NCBI GenBank assembly: GCA_016703425.1
Contig: JADJCA010000029.1
Coordinates: 248,001-312,000, forward strand
Direction: 5' to 3'
Origin: Myxococcales bacterium
GTDB taxonomy: Bacteria; Myxococcota_A; Polyangia; Polyangiales; Polyangiaceae
Length of the DNA stretch: 64,000 nucleotides
Below are positions 26,720 through 34,857 of the stretch, piece after piece. Made by a program: the position numbers and the translations under genes. Below the pieces are notes generated by a model. It worked only from the letters and a program-made list of their open reading frames with translations, was not told the origin of the DNA and did not search any database. Each line of letters opens with the position of its first letter. Positions within the stretch are counted from its first letter, which is position 1.

Positions 26720-27331
26720 TCAACCGTTGCACCAGTTTTGCCACCCTGAACCGCCGCAGTAGGAGCTTCCGCCGCCGCCGCCTCCATTTGCGCGACGCTC
26801 CCGTGGACACACCCACTCCAAGCCGTCCTCTGCCTCATCCAGGCCCTCGACGAGCAAGGTCCCGTCCTCACGATGGATCCGCACGTCGAGACGGTCCGGC
26901 GAAGTGTGCTTCTCGCGAACGACAATGTAACGTGCGTCGAGTCGGTTCTCCTCGCGGAGCTTGCGGCTTGGGGTCCAAAGAAGGAACTGAAGACCGCCGC
27001 CCGACCCAAGCTGGGCCTTCGCCGGCACGCTGCTCGGAGGGAGACTCGTGAAGGCGGCATCGGCTTCCTTTTGAAACGCCCAGATGACGCGGAGGCGCTC
27101 GTTCGAAAGCCGCTGGCGGATGTCGGCCAGGTTGGCCAGTCCTTTTCTGAGTTCCGCGTCGCAATCGCCGTTCGAGACGAGTGCCGATTCTTGCGAATCG
27201 TCCTCTTCCTCCTCGCCTGTCTGGGCGTTGGCGCCCGAACAGGCGGCGAGCGGCACCGCTGCGCCGAGGGTCAAGAGCGTTCGCACGCGGCCGCGGAGGG
27301 AAAGTGGCACCCGGAGCTTGGTGAGTTTCAT
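26720..27331 (-). CDS. Lipoprotein with a Gly-rich WxN-containing C terminus; candidate precursor of the adjacent maturase
   Basis: A 203-residue protein. ATG 27331 has AGAGG nine bases upstream. The signal peptide ends in the lipobox PLAAC at Cys 31, followed by an acidic linker (GEEEEDDSQE). Residues 55-180 look like a folded helix-plus-beta domain. The last 24 residues change character: after ERRA-N come six Gly, then SSYCGGSGWQNWCNG. This holds two aromatic-X-Asn motifs (W197-Q-N199 and W200-C-N202), the type of three-residue unit cross-linked in triceptides made by GrrM/XyeB enzymes. Direct adjacency to such an enzyme makes it the likely substrate. Known GrrA-type precursors are about 100 residues with longer Gly-rich cores; a lipoprotein precursor with a large domain is unusual. 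Confidence 0.75.
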   Translation of the reverse strand: MKLTKLRVPLSLRGRVRTLLTLGAAVPLAACSGANAQTGEEEEDDSQESALVSNGDCDAELRKGLANLADIRQRLSNERLRVIWAFQKEADAAFTSLPPSSVPAKAQLGSGGGLQFLLWTPSRKLREENRLDARYIVVREKHTSPDRLDVRIHREDGTLLVEGLDEAEDGLEWVCPRERRANGGGGGGSSYCGGSGWQNWCNG

Positions 27332-27735
27332 GGGGGTAGCCTCTGAGTGAAGGGAAGCGGTAGGGCGGAGGCCTGGGACCGCCGCCTGTCCTGGGTGTTG
27401 GCCGGAGCCGGCTGCCCCCGTTGCGTCGGCTGAAGTTTTTTTCGGTGGCCATCGCACAACGAGACCTGACCGCGGCAGCCAACAAGCAAGACGGGCCAAG
27501 GGGCGTTGGCGCGGGAACGTCGTGGGCCGCGCGAGAAGCGCCATGAGAGAGGCCGCCACCCTTGAGGTGCCCCGCCTGGATGACGCCGGCAAAGAGCATC
27601 GAGGTCGAGACCGAGCCTTCGAGACGCGCTCTCGACGAGAGCGTGACGCGTCGAGCTGCAACAGACGGACCGCTCGCAGCGGCTCAGCGTCGCGTCCCCC
27701 CCGCACGCCTTTCCTCTGCTTTACTCTCCTCTCTC
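27332..27735. other. Intergenic region upstream of the candidate RiPP operon
   Basis: This 400-base space separates the precursor-like gene (minus) from a small membrane protein gene (plus) and must hold both promoters. A seven-base A-run on the minus strand (around 27435) is conspicuous in this GC-rich DNA. Open frames here lack codon bias or ribosome binding sites, and no separate small precursor peptide was seen. Confidence 0.4.
27722..27727 (+). promoter_or_regulatory. TACTCT box 8 nt before a start codon
   Basis: TACTCT, eight pyrimidine-rich bases and ATG 27736. No Shine-Dalgarno sequence is present, so this fits the leaderless pattern seen at other genes in the window. Confidence 0.45.
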
Positions 27736-28014
27736 ATGCCCCCCCGCCGCGGCTTTCCCTGGCCCCTCCTGCGGGTCGCCCTCCTCGCAGGCTTCAGCAT
27801 CGTCGCGTGCGTCTGGGCCCTCCGCCGCGCCTACCAGCCGCGTCCCGCGATGATCGTTCCCTTCGATCCCGCGCCTTCTCCTTCCGCACCTTCTTCCGCA
27901 CCGTCCTCCGCGTCCGGCGAGCTCCCAGCCCCCGACCTCGAGCCCTCTCCCTCCAGCGCTCCTCCCTCCACCGCGCCTCCCGTCAACGCCTCGTCGACGG
28001 CGGCGCCGCGCTGA
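27736..28014 (+). CDS. Small single-pass membrane protein with a Pro/Ser/Ala tail
   Basis: A 92-residue protein: a short basic N terminus (MPPRRGFPW), one hydrophobic helix (PLLRVALLAGFSIVACVWAL), then an unstructured tail of almost only Pro, Ser, Ala and Thr. No domain was recognised. The start is supported by the TACTCT box placed eight bases upstream. It sits 31 bases ahead of queE on the same strand and may be cotranscribed with it. The coding call rests mainly on this architecture and on the promoter-like element. Confidence 0.5.
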   Translation: MPPRRGFPWPLLRVALLAGFSIVACVWALRRAYQPRPAMIVPFDPAPSPSAPSSAPSSASGELPAPDLEPSPSSAPPSTAPPVNASSTAAPR

Positions 28015-28045
28015 GATAGAGACCCTCCCCAAGAGGTCGCTGCCG

Positions 28046-28702
28046 GTGCCTAAGGAAGACACCCTCGTCATCCACGAAATTTACGCGAGCATCCAAGGCG
28101 AATCGACGTTCGCGGGCCTGCGCTGCACCTTCGTTCGCACGACAGGATGCAACCTGCGTTGTTCGTGGTGCGACACGCCGCAGGCGTTCTACGGCGGCAC
28201 GCGATTGCCACGAGCCGAGGTGCTCCGCCGCGCGCTCGAAACGGGAACGCCGCTCGTTGAGCTCACCGGTGGCGAGCCCCTCCTCCAGCCGGGGACGCGT
28301 CCTCTCCTCACCGAGCTGTGCGACGCGGGCCGCACCGTCCTCATCGAGACGAGCGGCGAAGCCGACGTCGCCGGCGTCGACGCGCGGGTTCACAAGATCA
28401 TGGACCTCAAGGCCCCCGGCTCCGGTGAGAGTCACCGCAACCGCTGGTCGAACCTCGCGCACATCACGCCGCGCGACGAGCTCAAGTTCGTCTTGCGCGA
28501 TCGCACTGACTACGAGTGGATGCGCGCCGCCATTCGCGAGCGCGCGCTCGTAGAGCGAACACCAAACCTCCTCGCGAGCACGGTCTTCGGCGCGCTCTCG
28601 CCGCGCGAGCTTGTGAGCTGGGTCGTCGCCGACGCGCTCCCCGTGCGCGTGCAGCTCCAGCTCCACAAGTTCATCTGGGAGCCCACCGCGCAGGGCGTCT
28701 AG
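28046..28702 (+). CDS. queE: 7-carboxy-7-deazaguanine synthase
   Basis: A 218-residue radical SAM enzyme of the QueE family, which converts CPH4 to 7-carboxy-7-deazaguanine in the preQ0/queuosine pathway. Visible signatures: EIYASIQGESTFAGLRCTFV, the cluster motif CNLRCSWC (CxxxCxxC) directly after RTTG, DTPQAFYGG, LTGGEPLLQP (GGEP), LIETSGEA, and KIMDLKAPGSGE (D-x-K-x-P-x-S). GTG 28046 has AGAGG about ten bases upstream. QueE near its usual length, with all key residues present. Other queuosine genes (queC, queD, queF) are not in the window. Confidence 0.95.
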   Translation: MPKEDTLVIHEIYASIQGESTFAGLRCTFVRTTGCNLRCSWCDTPQAFYGGTRLPRAEVLRRALETGTPLVELTGGEPLLQPGTRPLLTELCDAGRTVLIETSGEADVAGVDARVHKIMDLKAPGSGESHRNRWSNLAHITPRDELKFVLRDRTDYEWMRAAIRERALVERTPNLLASTVFGALSPRELVSWVVADALPVRVQLQLHKFIWEPTAQGV

Positions 28703-28755
28703 CCGACCTTGCTGGGCGCGTCTTCTCGTCGCGTGTCCGTCGGTGTCGCGTCGCG

Positions 28756-29421
28756 CTAGAGCGCGCCGTTCAACGGATCGTACTTGGAGCCGCCCTTCTG
28801 GATCGGATCGCCGATCTTGATGGGGCGACTCGGCGCGTTGCGCTCACGCGAGCCGCGGCGCTGCGCCGCTTCGGCTTCGCGCTTCTTGTCGGCTTCCATC
28901 AAGAGGCGTCGCTGCTCCTCGGAGAGCTTGGGCCCCGCGTCGGCGGCGGCGCCTGGCTCGCCTGTCGGCGCGTGAACCACCGCCTGCGGGAGCGACGCGC
29001 CCAGGTTCGCGGGCGTCGCCGCGTCGCTGCCCGCGACGCGGAACGCGGTCACGCCGAGCGCGCCCAGCGTCAGCACCGCGACGGCGCCGATGACCAAGAC
29101 GCGGCGCTTCGGAGCGCCGAAGTTCGGCTCGTCGATGTCGAGCTCGACAGCGGGTGGCGGCGCGCTCACGGTGACCGGCTGCGCGCTCGGCGGTCCTGCT
29201 TGGGGCTCCGTGTGCGTGTGCGTCGCGGCCGGATCGTGATCGTGTTCGCCCGCGAGGACGACGCCGAGGGCCTTCCACTCGAGCGAGCCGTCGCGCCGCA
29301 CGAGCGTGGCTTCGTCGATGCGTCCTTCGCTGAAGGCCGCGTCGAGCTCGTCGAGGGTGAAGGCGCGAACGGCGCCGTCGCCGACCTGAACGAACCACAT
29401 GTCATCTTCCGAGTGCTGCAT
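28756..29421 (-). CDS. GYF-like (GYF_2) domain protein with one transmembrane helix
   Basis: A 221-residue protein. The first 55 residues form a GYF_2-type domain: MWFVQVGDGAVRAFTLDELD, then EGRIDEATLVRRDGSLEWKAL, matching W-y-v......G.....l..l...G.i...t.v.r.g...W. A His/Pro/Ala linker leads to a transmembrane helix (VLVIGAVAVLTLGALGVTAF) and a charged C-terminal region (EEQRRLLMEADKKREAEAAQ). GYF_2 domains bind proline-rich peptides and are common at the cytoplasmic face of myxobacterial membrane proteins. ATG 29421 has GAGG about ten bases upstream; an earlier in-frame start at 29436 lacks one. Confidence 0.8.
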   Translation of the reverse strand: MQHSEDDMWFVQVGDGAVRAFTLDELDAAFSEGRIDEATLVRRDGSLEWKALGVVLAGEHDHDPAATHTHTEPQAGPPSAQPVTVSAPPPAVELDIDEPNFGAPKRRVLVIGAVAVLTLGALGVTAFRVAGSDAATPANLGASLPQAVVHAPTGEPGAAADAGPKLSEEQRRLLMEADKKREAEAAQRRGSRERNAPSRPIKIGDPIQKGGSKYDPLNGAL

Positions 29422-29662
29422 GGCGCTGATCCTCAAAAAATCCGCTCTCGATTCGCTTCGAGTCGGGCGACGCTAATCGCTCCCGGCCTTGGGAACAGTT
29501 GCGAGCGCGTCTCCGAGCGCAAACCCGCGTCGCCTTTGGGATACGGCCCGAGAAACGCCCTTGCCGCGCGCCCCTCACGAGGGACCGGCGACAGAAAAAC
29601 CGCCCGGTGCCCCTCGAAAGCCGGTTGGCAAGGCCCGGCGGCCTACGTAAGAAAAGTGGCGC

Positions 29663-30283
29663 ATGCCCTCGCAACTTCGCCAAGGCGCCACCAAGCTGGT
29701 CATTCGCCGTGAAGCCGAGCGGGCCGCGCTTCGTGCGCTCCGCGACGCGAGGCCCGCGGCGGCGTTCTCCGTGAGTCGAGAGGACTTGGAGAAGGCCCGC
29801 TCCCTAGACGATTGCCTCCTCGCCTTTGGCTGGCGCGTCGTGCGTGGCGTCGACGGCGCCGTTCGCAGCATGGCCTACGTGGCGACCGACTACACGGCCG
29901 ACGAGAAGGCGCTCTTCGACGCGTTGTCGCCGTACGTGGAGCCCGCCTCCATCGTCGATCTATGGCTCGACGGCGACGCGCCCAAGCGATTCAAGTTCAC
30001 GGGGCGTTCCGTCGTCGAAAAGCGTCTGCCGCCCGAGCTCTTCGCCGCCTACGTCGAAGAGAGTGACGACGAGCCGCCTCCCTCGAGGCTCCCCTCGTTC
30101 TCCGAGGCGTTGGCCACGGCGCCTTCCGCGCGGCGCAAGTACACGCCGACCGAGAAATTCGAGCCGGGCGAGTGGATCGAGCACGTGAAGTTTGGCGCGG
30201 GGCTCGTGCAGGCAGGCGCCGATCCGGGCAAGGCGCGCGTGCTCTTCGCCGATGGCGAACGCGTCCTCGTGCAGGCGCGCTGA
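29663..30283 (+). CDS. Protein with a C-terminal PcrA-type tudor-like domain
   Basis: A 206-residue cytosolic protein. The N-terminal 150 residues are not recognised. The last 50 residues (KFEPGEWIEHVKFGAGLVQA, then GKARVLFADGERVLVQAR) match the small beta-barrel found at the C terminus of UvrD/PcrA helicases and in DUF3553 proteins: F..G..i.H.kFG.G.V......k..V.F..G.r.L. In PcrA this domain contacts RNA polymerase. A role at the transcription machinery is possible but inferred from that similarity alone. Spacing to a weak AAGAAAAG ribosome binding site supports ATG 29663. Confidence 0.65.
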   Translation: MPSQLRQGATKLVIRREAERAALRALRDARPAAAFSVSREDLEKARSLDDCLLAFGWRVVRGVDGAVRSMAYVATDYTADEKALFDALSPYVEPASIVDLWLDGDAPKRFKFTGRSVVEKRLPPELFAAYVEESDDEPPPSRLPSFSEALATAPSARRKYTPTEKFEPGEWIEHVKFGAGLVQAGADPGKARVLFADGERVLVQAR

Positions 30284-30308
30284 CGGCTCGCGCACGCGAC
30301 TCGCGCGG

Positions 30309-30671
30309 CTACTTCCGACAGTACCCTTGGTTGTTGCACTGGCCCGTGGTGGGCGGCGTCGGACAGTCGGTTGCTTGCGTGGCCATGGTGCACTTGAGCG
30401 AGCAAAACGCTTGCGAGCCGCCGATGAAACACTGGCCGCTCTCGCAATCGGCGGGTGATGCGCAGGCTTCGCCGAAGGGTTTCTTGCCCCCATCGGACGC
30501 GCCGGCGTCGCTCGTCCCACCGTCTTGCTGACCGCCTCCGCCGCCATCTCCCGGTCCGCTTCCGGCGCCACCGTCAGCGCTACCGCCCGTCGTGCCGTCG
30601 GAGGAGCACGCCGCGAGCGTCCAGCCGGAGAACAAGACCACTGCGCCAAGGCCCAGTTCGCGAAGCGTCAT
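30309..30671 (-). CDS. Small Cys-rich lipoprotein
   Basis: A 120-residue protein with the lipobox WTLAAC, then about 45 residues of Gly/Asp/Ser linker, and a Cys-rich module (FGEACASPADCESGQCFIGG, FCSLKC, CPTPPTTGQCNNQGYC). The C..PADC.SG.C pattern is a common extracellular Cys motif of myxobacterial surface proteins, often annotated as EB-module or Dickkopf-like. ATG 30671 is preceded six bases upstream by TATTCT on the minus strand, so it may be leaderless. No partner gene is apparent. Confidence 0.8.
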   Translation of the reverse strand: MTLRELGLGAVVLFSGWTLAACSSDGTTGGSADGGAGSGPGDGGGGGQQDGGTSDAGASDGGKKPFGEACASPADCESGQCFIGGSQAFCSLKCTMATQATDCPTPPTTGQCNNQGYCRK

Positions 30672-30754
30672 CGCCTCAGAATACCCAGGGGCCCCGGGCC
30701 ATTTGTTACAGCTTTCTTACAGCGCCCCGCTGGCGACGAACCTTGCCTACACGC

Positions 30755-31774
30755 TCACCCTTCGCGGGCGAAGCGGGCAAAGGCCTCGACGTCATCCTTG
30801 GAGCCCAGCACCAGCGGCGTGCGCTGGTGGAGCTCGCTCGGCATGATGTCGAGGATGCGCCGCTCGCCGTCGATGGCCGCGCCGCCGGCGTGCTCCAGGA
30901 TGTACGCGAGCGGGGCCGCCTCGTAGAGGAGGCGCAGCTTGCCCTTCTTGCTCTTCGTGTCGGCCGGGTACGCGAAGATGCCGCCCTTCAGCAGCGTGCG
31001 ATGCGCGTCGGCCACGAGCGAGCCGACGTAGCGGTGCCCGTAAGGGCGCCGCTCTTCTTTGTTCTCGCTCTTGATCCAGTGGTTCCACTTCTGCACGCCG
31101 GGAGCCCATCGCGAGAAGTTGCCTTCGTTCACGCTGTAGTTCGCGCCCATCGCGGGGCAGCGAATGTTGGGCGACGAGAGGAAGAACTCGCCGATGGAGG
31201 GGTCGAGCGTGAAGGCGTCGACGCTGCCGCCGCTCGCGAGGACCAGCACGGTGGACGGGCCGTAGACCGCGTAGCCGGCGGCGACGATGTTCTTGCCCGG
31301 TTGGAGGAGGTCGTCGACCGACGGGACGAGCTCGCCGGCGCGCCGCCGAAAGATCGAGAAGATCGTGCCGATGGAGACGTTCGCGTCGATGTTGCTCGAG
31401 CCGTCGAGGGGGTCGAAGAGGACGACGTATTTGCCGCTCTTCTCCATGAAGAGCGCCTCGTCCATCTCCTCGCTGCCAACGGCGCAGCAATGCCCGCTCC
31501 GCTCGAACACGTTGACGAGGACGTCGTTGGCGTAAGCGTCGAGCTTCTGAACCTCTTCGCCCTGGATGTTCGTCTCGCCCGTGTACCCGAGCATGTTGGC
31601 GAGGCCCGCCGAGCGCACGCGCGACGTGATGAGCCGCACCGCCAAGGAGACGTGGTTGAGCAGCGACGTGTATTGGCCCGTGGCTCCCGGTGCCGCCTGC
31701 ATTTGCGCGAGCACGTGCTCACGCAGCGTGGTGCCGTAGGTCGACGGGACTGGCAAACGAACGGAATCGGTCAT
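30755..31774 (-). CDS. fbp: Fructose-1,6-bisphosphatase class 1
   Basis: A 339-residue enzyme, normal for class 1 FBPases, which hydrolyse fructose 1,6-bisphosphate in gluconeogenesis. The metal site motif FDPLDGSSNIDANVSIGTIF is intact, preceded by the Glu-containing GSEEMDEAL. The substrate region YVGSLVADAHRTLLKGGIF and the LYEAAPLAYILEHAGG block near the C terminus are also conserved. ATG 31774 is preceded by GGAGCTCC. The neighbouring fbaB (32717) acts on the same metabolite, though on the opposite strand and with a coiled-coil gene between. Confidence 0.96.
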   Translation of the reverse strand: MTDSVRLPVPSTYGTTLREHVLAQMQAAPGATGQYTSLLNHVSLAVRLITSRVRSAGLANMLGYTGETNIQGEEVQKLDAYANDVLVNVFERSGHCCAVGSEEMDEALFMEKSGKYVVLFDPLDGSSNIDANVSIGTIFSIFRRRAGELVPSVDDLLQPGKNIVAAGYAVYGPSTVLVLASGGSVDAFTLDPSIGEFFLSSPNIRCPAMGANYSVNEGNFSRWAPGVQKWNHWIKSENKEERRPYGHRYVGSLVADAHRTLLKGGIFAYPADTKSKKGKLRLLYEAAPLAYILEHAGGAAIDGERRILDIMPSELHQRTPLVLGSKDDVEAFARFAREG

Positions 31775-31844
31775 GGAGGAGCTCCCGACCCCGGTCATCG
31801 AACATTTTCGCCGGCGCATCAAGGCGCCCAGCGCGGGCGGGCTC

Positions 31845-32381
31845 CTACCCCTTGGCGGCGCGCGTGAGCGCCGCTGCGTCGAAGCGCTCGGGCACCGCCG
31901 TGGGCCGCTCGTCTTCCCACGTGCTGGCCGCCTGGGTTGCGGGAGCCTTCGGGGGTTCCGAGCGCACCAGCACGAGCGGGCGCTCGCGATCCGTCGTCGG
32001 CGCGGCGTCAAAACACTCGAGGAGTCGGTCAAGGCAGCTCCGCGCGTCGGCCCTCGTCTCCGCGAGCTCCAGCTCGATCGTCTCGAGCGCCGTGAGAACG
32101 CCTCGCAGCTCGCCGGCCACGCGCTGGGCCGCATCGGCCTTCGCGGCCCCCTTCGCCGCGCTCTTGGCCATGGTCGCCTCGAGGTTTGCGATGCGTTCGC
32201 GGAGCTCGCGGCATTCGGCGGCCAGCGCCATTTCCGCCGAAACGCTGACGCGCTCCGACGAAGGCCTGTGCGGCGCCTCGTCGGCGGGCGGCGGCACCGA
32301 CTTCGGCTCTGCACGTGGGTCGCGCGTCGTCGCTGCGAACTGCTCCACCGAAAGGCGACCGGCACTGTTGCGTCTTCCCAT
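31845..32381 (-). CDS. Coiled-coil protein of unknown function
   Basis: A 178-residue soluble protein. Residues about 50-120 form a heptad-rich helix (ALAAECRELRERIANLEATM, then LRGVLTALETIELELAETRA) suited to coiled-coil dimerisation; the rest is Pro/Ala/Glu-rich. ATG 32381 has GGGGAG seven bases upstream. It lies 70 bases ahead of fbp on the same strand, so both may be on one transcript reading away from the hexamer tract at 32451-32612. No domain was recognised. Confidence 0.65.
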   Translation of the reverse strand: MGRRNSAGRLSVEQFAATTRDPRAEPKSVPPPADEAPHRPSSERVSVSAEMALAAECRELRERIANLEATMAKSAAKGAAKADAAQRVAGELRGVLTALETIELELAETRADARSCLDRLLECFDAAPTTDRERPLVLVRSEPPKAPATQAASTWEDERPTAVPERFDAAALTRAAKG

Positions 32382-32716
32382 AGGCACTCCCCGCCAGAGG
32401 TGGCGTCCTTCTGAAGTACGGCGCGCCTGCGCAGGTCTTAAGGTGTCGGCGGGGTCGAGGTCGAGGTCGAGGTCGGGGTCGCGGTCGGGGTCGGGGTCGC
32501 GGTCGGGGTCGGGGTCGCGGTCGCGGTCGGGGTCGCGGTCGAGGTCGCGGTCGCGGTCGCGGTCGAGGTCGCGGTCGCGGTCGAGGTCGAGGTCGAGGTC
32601 GAGGTCGAGGTCGCAAAAACCACCTCGCCCCTGGAAAATACGCCTCGTCCCGAGTAGCCTCGCGGCCGCCCGTACGAAGAAGCGTCGTCGCGGGCCTTGC
32701 TTCCAAGGAGCTACCG
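32382..32716. other. Divergent promoter region dominated by the hexamer tract
   Basis: The 335 bases between the coiled-coil gene (minus) and fbaB (plus) contain the 162-base hexamer tract and about 104 bases between it and the fbaB start. AAGGAG before ATG 32717 is the ribosome binding site of fbaB. Confidence 0.6.
32451..32612 (+). repeat. Hexanucleotide tract G(A/G/C)GGTC, 27 units
   Basis: Twenty-seven consecutive units with the second base A, G or C. GAGGTC units flank both ends (32457-32474 and 32583-32612), while GGGGTC and GCGGTC alternate in the middle. The tract is not translated by any supported gene. It is the longest and most diverged of the four tracts in the window. Confidence 0.95.
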
Positions 32717-33640
32717 ATGCCGGCCACCGATCGCGTGAAGGAAATCCTCTCCTGGTACGGATCCGACAACCCCGGGGTGAAGGCGAACCTCTACCGGATG
32801 ATGTCGACGGGACGCCTCGCAGGCACCGGCAAGTTTGTCATTCTCCCGGTCGACCAAGGCTTCGAGCACGGCCCCGCGCGCTCCTTCGCGCCGAACCCCG
32901 AAGGCTACGATCCCGACTACCACTTCAAGCTCGCCATCGACGCCGGCTGCAACGCCTACGCCGCTCCCCTCGGCTTCCTCGAAGCCGGTGCCGACAAGTT
33001 CGCCGGGCAGATCCCGATGATCTTGAAGCTCAACAACTCCGACTCGCTGGCCAAGATGGACCAGCCGTGCAGCGCCCTGACTGCCTCGGTGAAAGACGCC
33101 GTGCGCCTCGGCTGCACCGCCATCGGCTACACGATCTACCCCGGCTCGGGCTTCCGCAACACCATGGTCCAGGACCTTCGGGACCTCATCCTCGAAGGCA
33201 AGTCCTACGGTCTGCCGACGGTCCTCTGGGCCTACCCGCGCGGCTCGACGATCAGCAAGGAGGGCGAGCAGGCCATCGACGTGGTCGCCTACGCGGCGCA
33301 GATCTCCGCGCAGCTCGGCGCGCACGTCATCAAGATCAAGCCGCCCAAGGATCACCTCGAGCAGGCGGAAGCGAAGAAGGTCTTCGAGAAGTTCTCGATC
33401 CCCACCAAGACGCTCACCGACCGCGTTCGTCATTGCGTGCAGAGCGCATTCAACGGAAAGCGCATCGTGATCTTCTCCGGCGGCGAAGCGAAGGGCGACG
33501 CCGAGGTCATGGCCGAAGTGAAGGAGCTCGCCGCCGGCGGCGCCTTCGGTTCGATCATGGGCCGCAACGCCTTCCAGCGTCCGCGCGCCGACGCCATCAA
33601 GCTGCTCCACGGCGTGATGGACGTCTTCAAGTCGGCCTGA
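32717..33640 (+). CDS. fbaB: Class I fructose-bisphosphate aldolase (DhnA/FbaB type)
   Basis: A 307-residue enzyme of the DhnA-type class I aldolases, which cleave or form fructose 1,6-bisphosphate through a Schiff base. Conserved blocks: KFVILPVDQGFEHGPARSF near the N terminus, AIDAGCNAYAAPLGFLE, LKLNNSDSL, GCTAIGYTIYPGS, LWAYPRGSTI, and the active-site Lys in HVIKIKPPKDH; the phosphate loop is IFSGGEAKGD. AAGGAG at ideal distance fixes ATG 32717. With fbp nearby, both key enzymes of the fructose bisphosphate step of gluconeogenesis are encoded within 3 kb. Confidence 0.95.
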   Translation: MPATDRVKEILSWYGSDNPGVKANLYRMMSTGRLAGTGKFVILPVDQGFEHGPARSFAPNPEGYDPDYHFKLAIDAGCNAYAAPLGFLEAGADKFAGQIPMILKLNNSDSLAKMDQPCSALTASVKDAVRLGCTAIGYTIYPGSGFRNTMVQDLRDLILEGKSYGLPTVLWAYPRGSTISKEGEQAIDVVAYAAQISAQLGAHVIKIKPPKDHLEQAEAKKVFEKFSIPTKTLTDRVRHCVQSAFNGKRIVIFSGGEAKGDAEVMAEVKELAAGGAFGSIMGRNAFQRPRADAIKLLHGVMDVFKSA

Positions 33641-33654
33641 CGCTCTCCCCGTAA

Positions 33655-33674
33655 ACGTGCACGTACGTGCACGT
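33655..33674. repeat. 20-bp perfect palindrome between convergent genes
   Basis: ACGTGCACGTACGTGCACGT reads the same on both strands and lies 15 bases after the fbaB stop, between fbaB (plus) and the lipase gene (minus). It could be a terminator hairpin serving both genes, without a T-run, or a protein-binding site. It is itself built of overlapping ACGTGCAC and CACGT words. Confidence 0.7.
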
Positions 33675-33726
33675 GCCCGCCCGCTCCACCTCGGGGCTCG
33701 TCTGGCTTCGCGCCAGCCGTGGAGCG

Positions 33727-34857
33727 CTACTTTCCCGTGACCAGCTTCTGAAGCACCCCTAGGTATCCCGGCAGCATGTGGTCGCCCACGAGCGAGCCGT
33801 CGCCCCCCGCGCCGTGGTCGGCGACGGCCATGCGAAGCGGGTTGTCGCCTACGTGCACTTTGAACGTTTTTTCGTCGTCGCCGTCGAAGCCCGGGTGGTA
33901 CCAGCCGGCGCTCGGAATGTTGGTCACGCCGTCGCGACCGTGGACGAAGCGATAGATCGGGGTGCGGTCCTGCATCCAGTCGGCGAGGAGGGTCCCGTGG
34001 GAGCGGTCGCCGGTGCGCGGCGCTCCGAAGGTGATGAGCGCGCTCACCGGCGTGAAGAGCCGGAAGCAAGGCTCCTCGCGTGATTTACCGCCTTCGTTCT
34101 CGCATTGCTCGACGGCCGTCTTCGTGAGCGCGAGCGTGGCCAAGGCGCCGCCGAGGCTGTGGCCCGTCACGTAGAGCTCAGCGCCCTTGCGCGTGGGCCT
34201 GGCGTTTCGCGAATCGAACACGTGGTGTTGTCGCAAGAAGGGCCCGATGGGCTCGCTCTTCGAGCACCGCGCGTCGCTGGGCTTCTCCCAGACGGACATG
34301 AGCGCGCCGTGAAACCCTGCGTGCACGTTGCCCGCCGGCAAGACGTTCGGGCGGTTCCACGCGAGGAGATCCGTCTTGATGTCAGTGGCGTTGCCGCGCT
34401 CGGTGCCGCGGAAGGCGAGCACCGCGACGTCGGGCGAGGCGTTGCGGTACGGGTTGTCCACGGTCGCGAGGGGCGCCGAGAGCGCCGCCGTCGAGACGTA
34501 GAACGCCTGCGTATCGGTGCACGTGTTCTCAAAGAATCGGAAGTGCTCGGCGTCGGTCGCGAGGCCGATGGCTTCGAGCTCGCTCTTGAGCTCGGCCTCG
34601 CCTCGGTACGCGAGCTGCGACAGCCGAGCCATCCAATAGGCGTTCTTGAGATCGAGCGACTTCTTCTGAATCTCGGCGAGATCGCCGGGCCAACCGGTGT
34701 GCTGTTTGATGCGTTCGCTCCCAGGCGCGAGCGCGAAGCGCGTGGACGCCTCGACGGCCTGGGCCGCGGATTCGTCGGTCGGCGCGTCTTGAACTCCACA
34801 AGCGAGGCTCAGCGCGGCGGCGGGCCCCAACGCCAGGAGGAAGCAAACGGAGCGCAC
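33727..34857 (-). CDS. Class 3 lipase (lipoprotein)
   Basis: About 376 residues. The proposed GTG 34857 opens a signal peptide with the lipobox LSLAC, but no clear ribosome binding site was found and earlier starts in the same frame exist. The Lipase_3 core is evident: VAVLAFRGTERGNATDIKTD (oxyanion segment), NVHAGFHGAL, the nucleophile elbow YVTGHSLGGALATLALTK, ALITFGAPRTGD, and YRFVHGRDGVTNIP carrying the acid, with His in GWYHPGF or GDHMLPGYL. Such enzymes hydrolyse triglycerides or phospholipids; as a lipoprotein it would act at the cell envelope or on prey lipids. Confidence 0.88.
   Translation of the reverse strand: MRSVCFLLALGPAAALSLACGVQDAPTDESAAQAVEASTRFALAPGSERIKQHTGWPGDLAEIQKKSLDLKNAYWMARLSQLAYRGEAELKSELEAIGLATDAEHFRFFENTCTDTQAFYVSTAALSAPLATVDNPYRNASPDVAVLAFRGTERGNATDIKTDLLAWNRPNVLPAGNVHAGFHGALMSVWEKPSDARCSKSEPIGPFLRQHHVFDSRNARPTRKGAELYVTGHSLGGALATLALTKTAVEQCENEGGKSREEPCFRLFTPVSALITFGAPRTGDRSHGTLLADWMQDRTPIYRFVHGRDGVTNIPSAGWYHPGFDGDDEKTFKVHVGDNPLRMAVADHGAGGDGSLVGDHMLPGYLGVLQKLVTGK

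Noticed and set aside
32451..32612. Hexamer tract as a CRISPR array
   Set aside because: Units are 6 bases with no spacers of constant length and no cas genes nearby; it is a simple tandem repeat.
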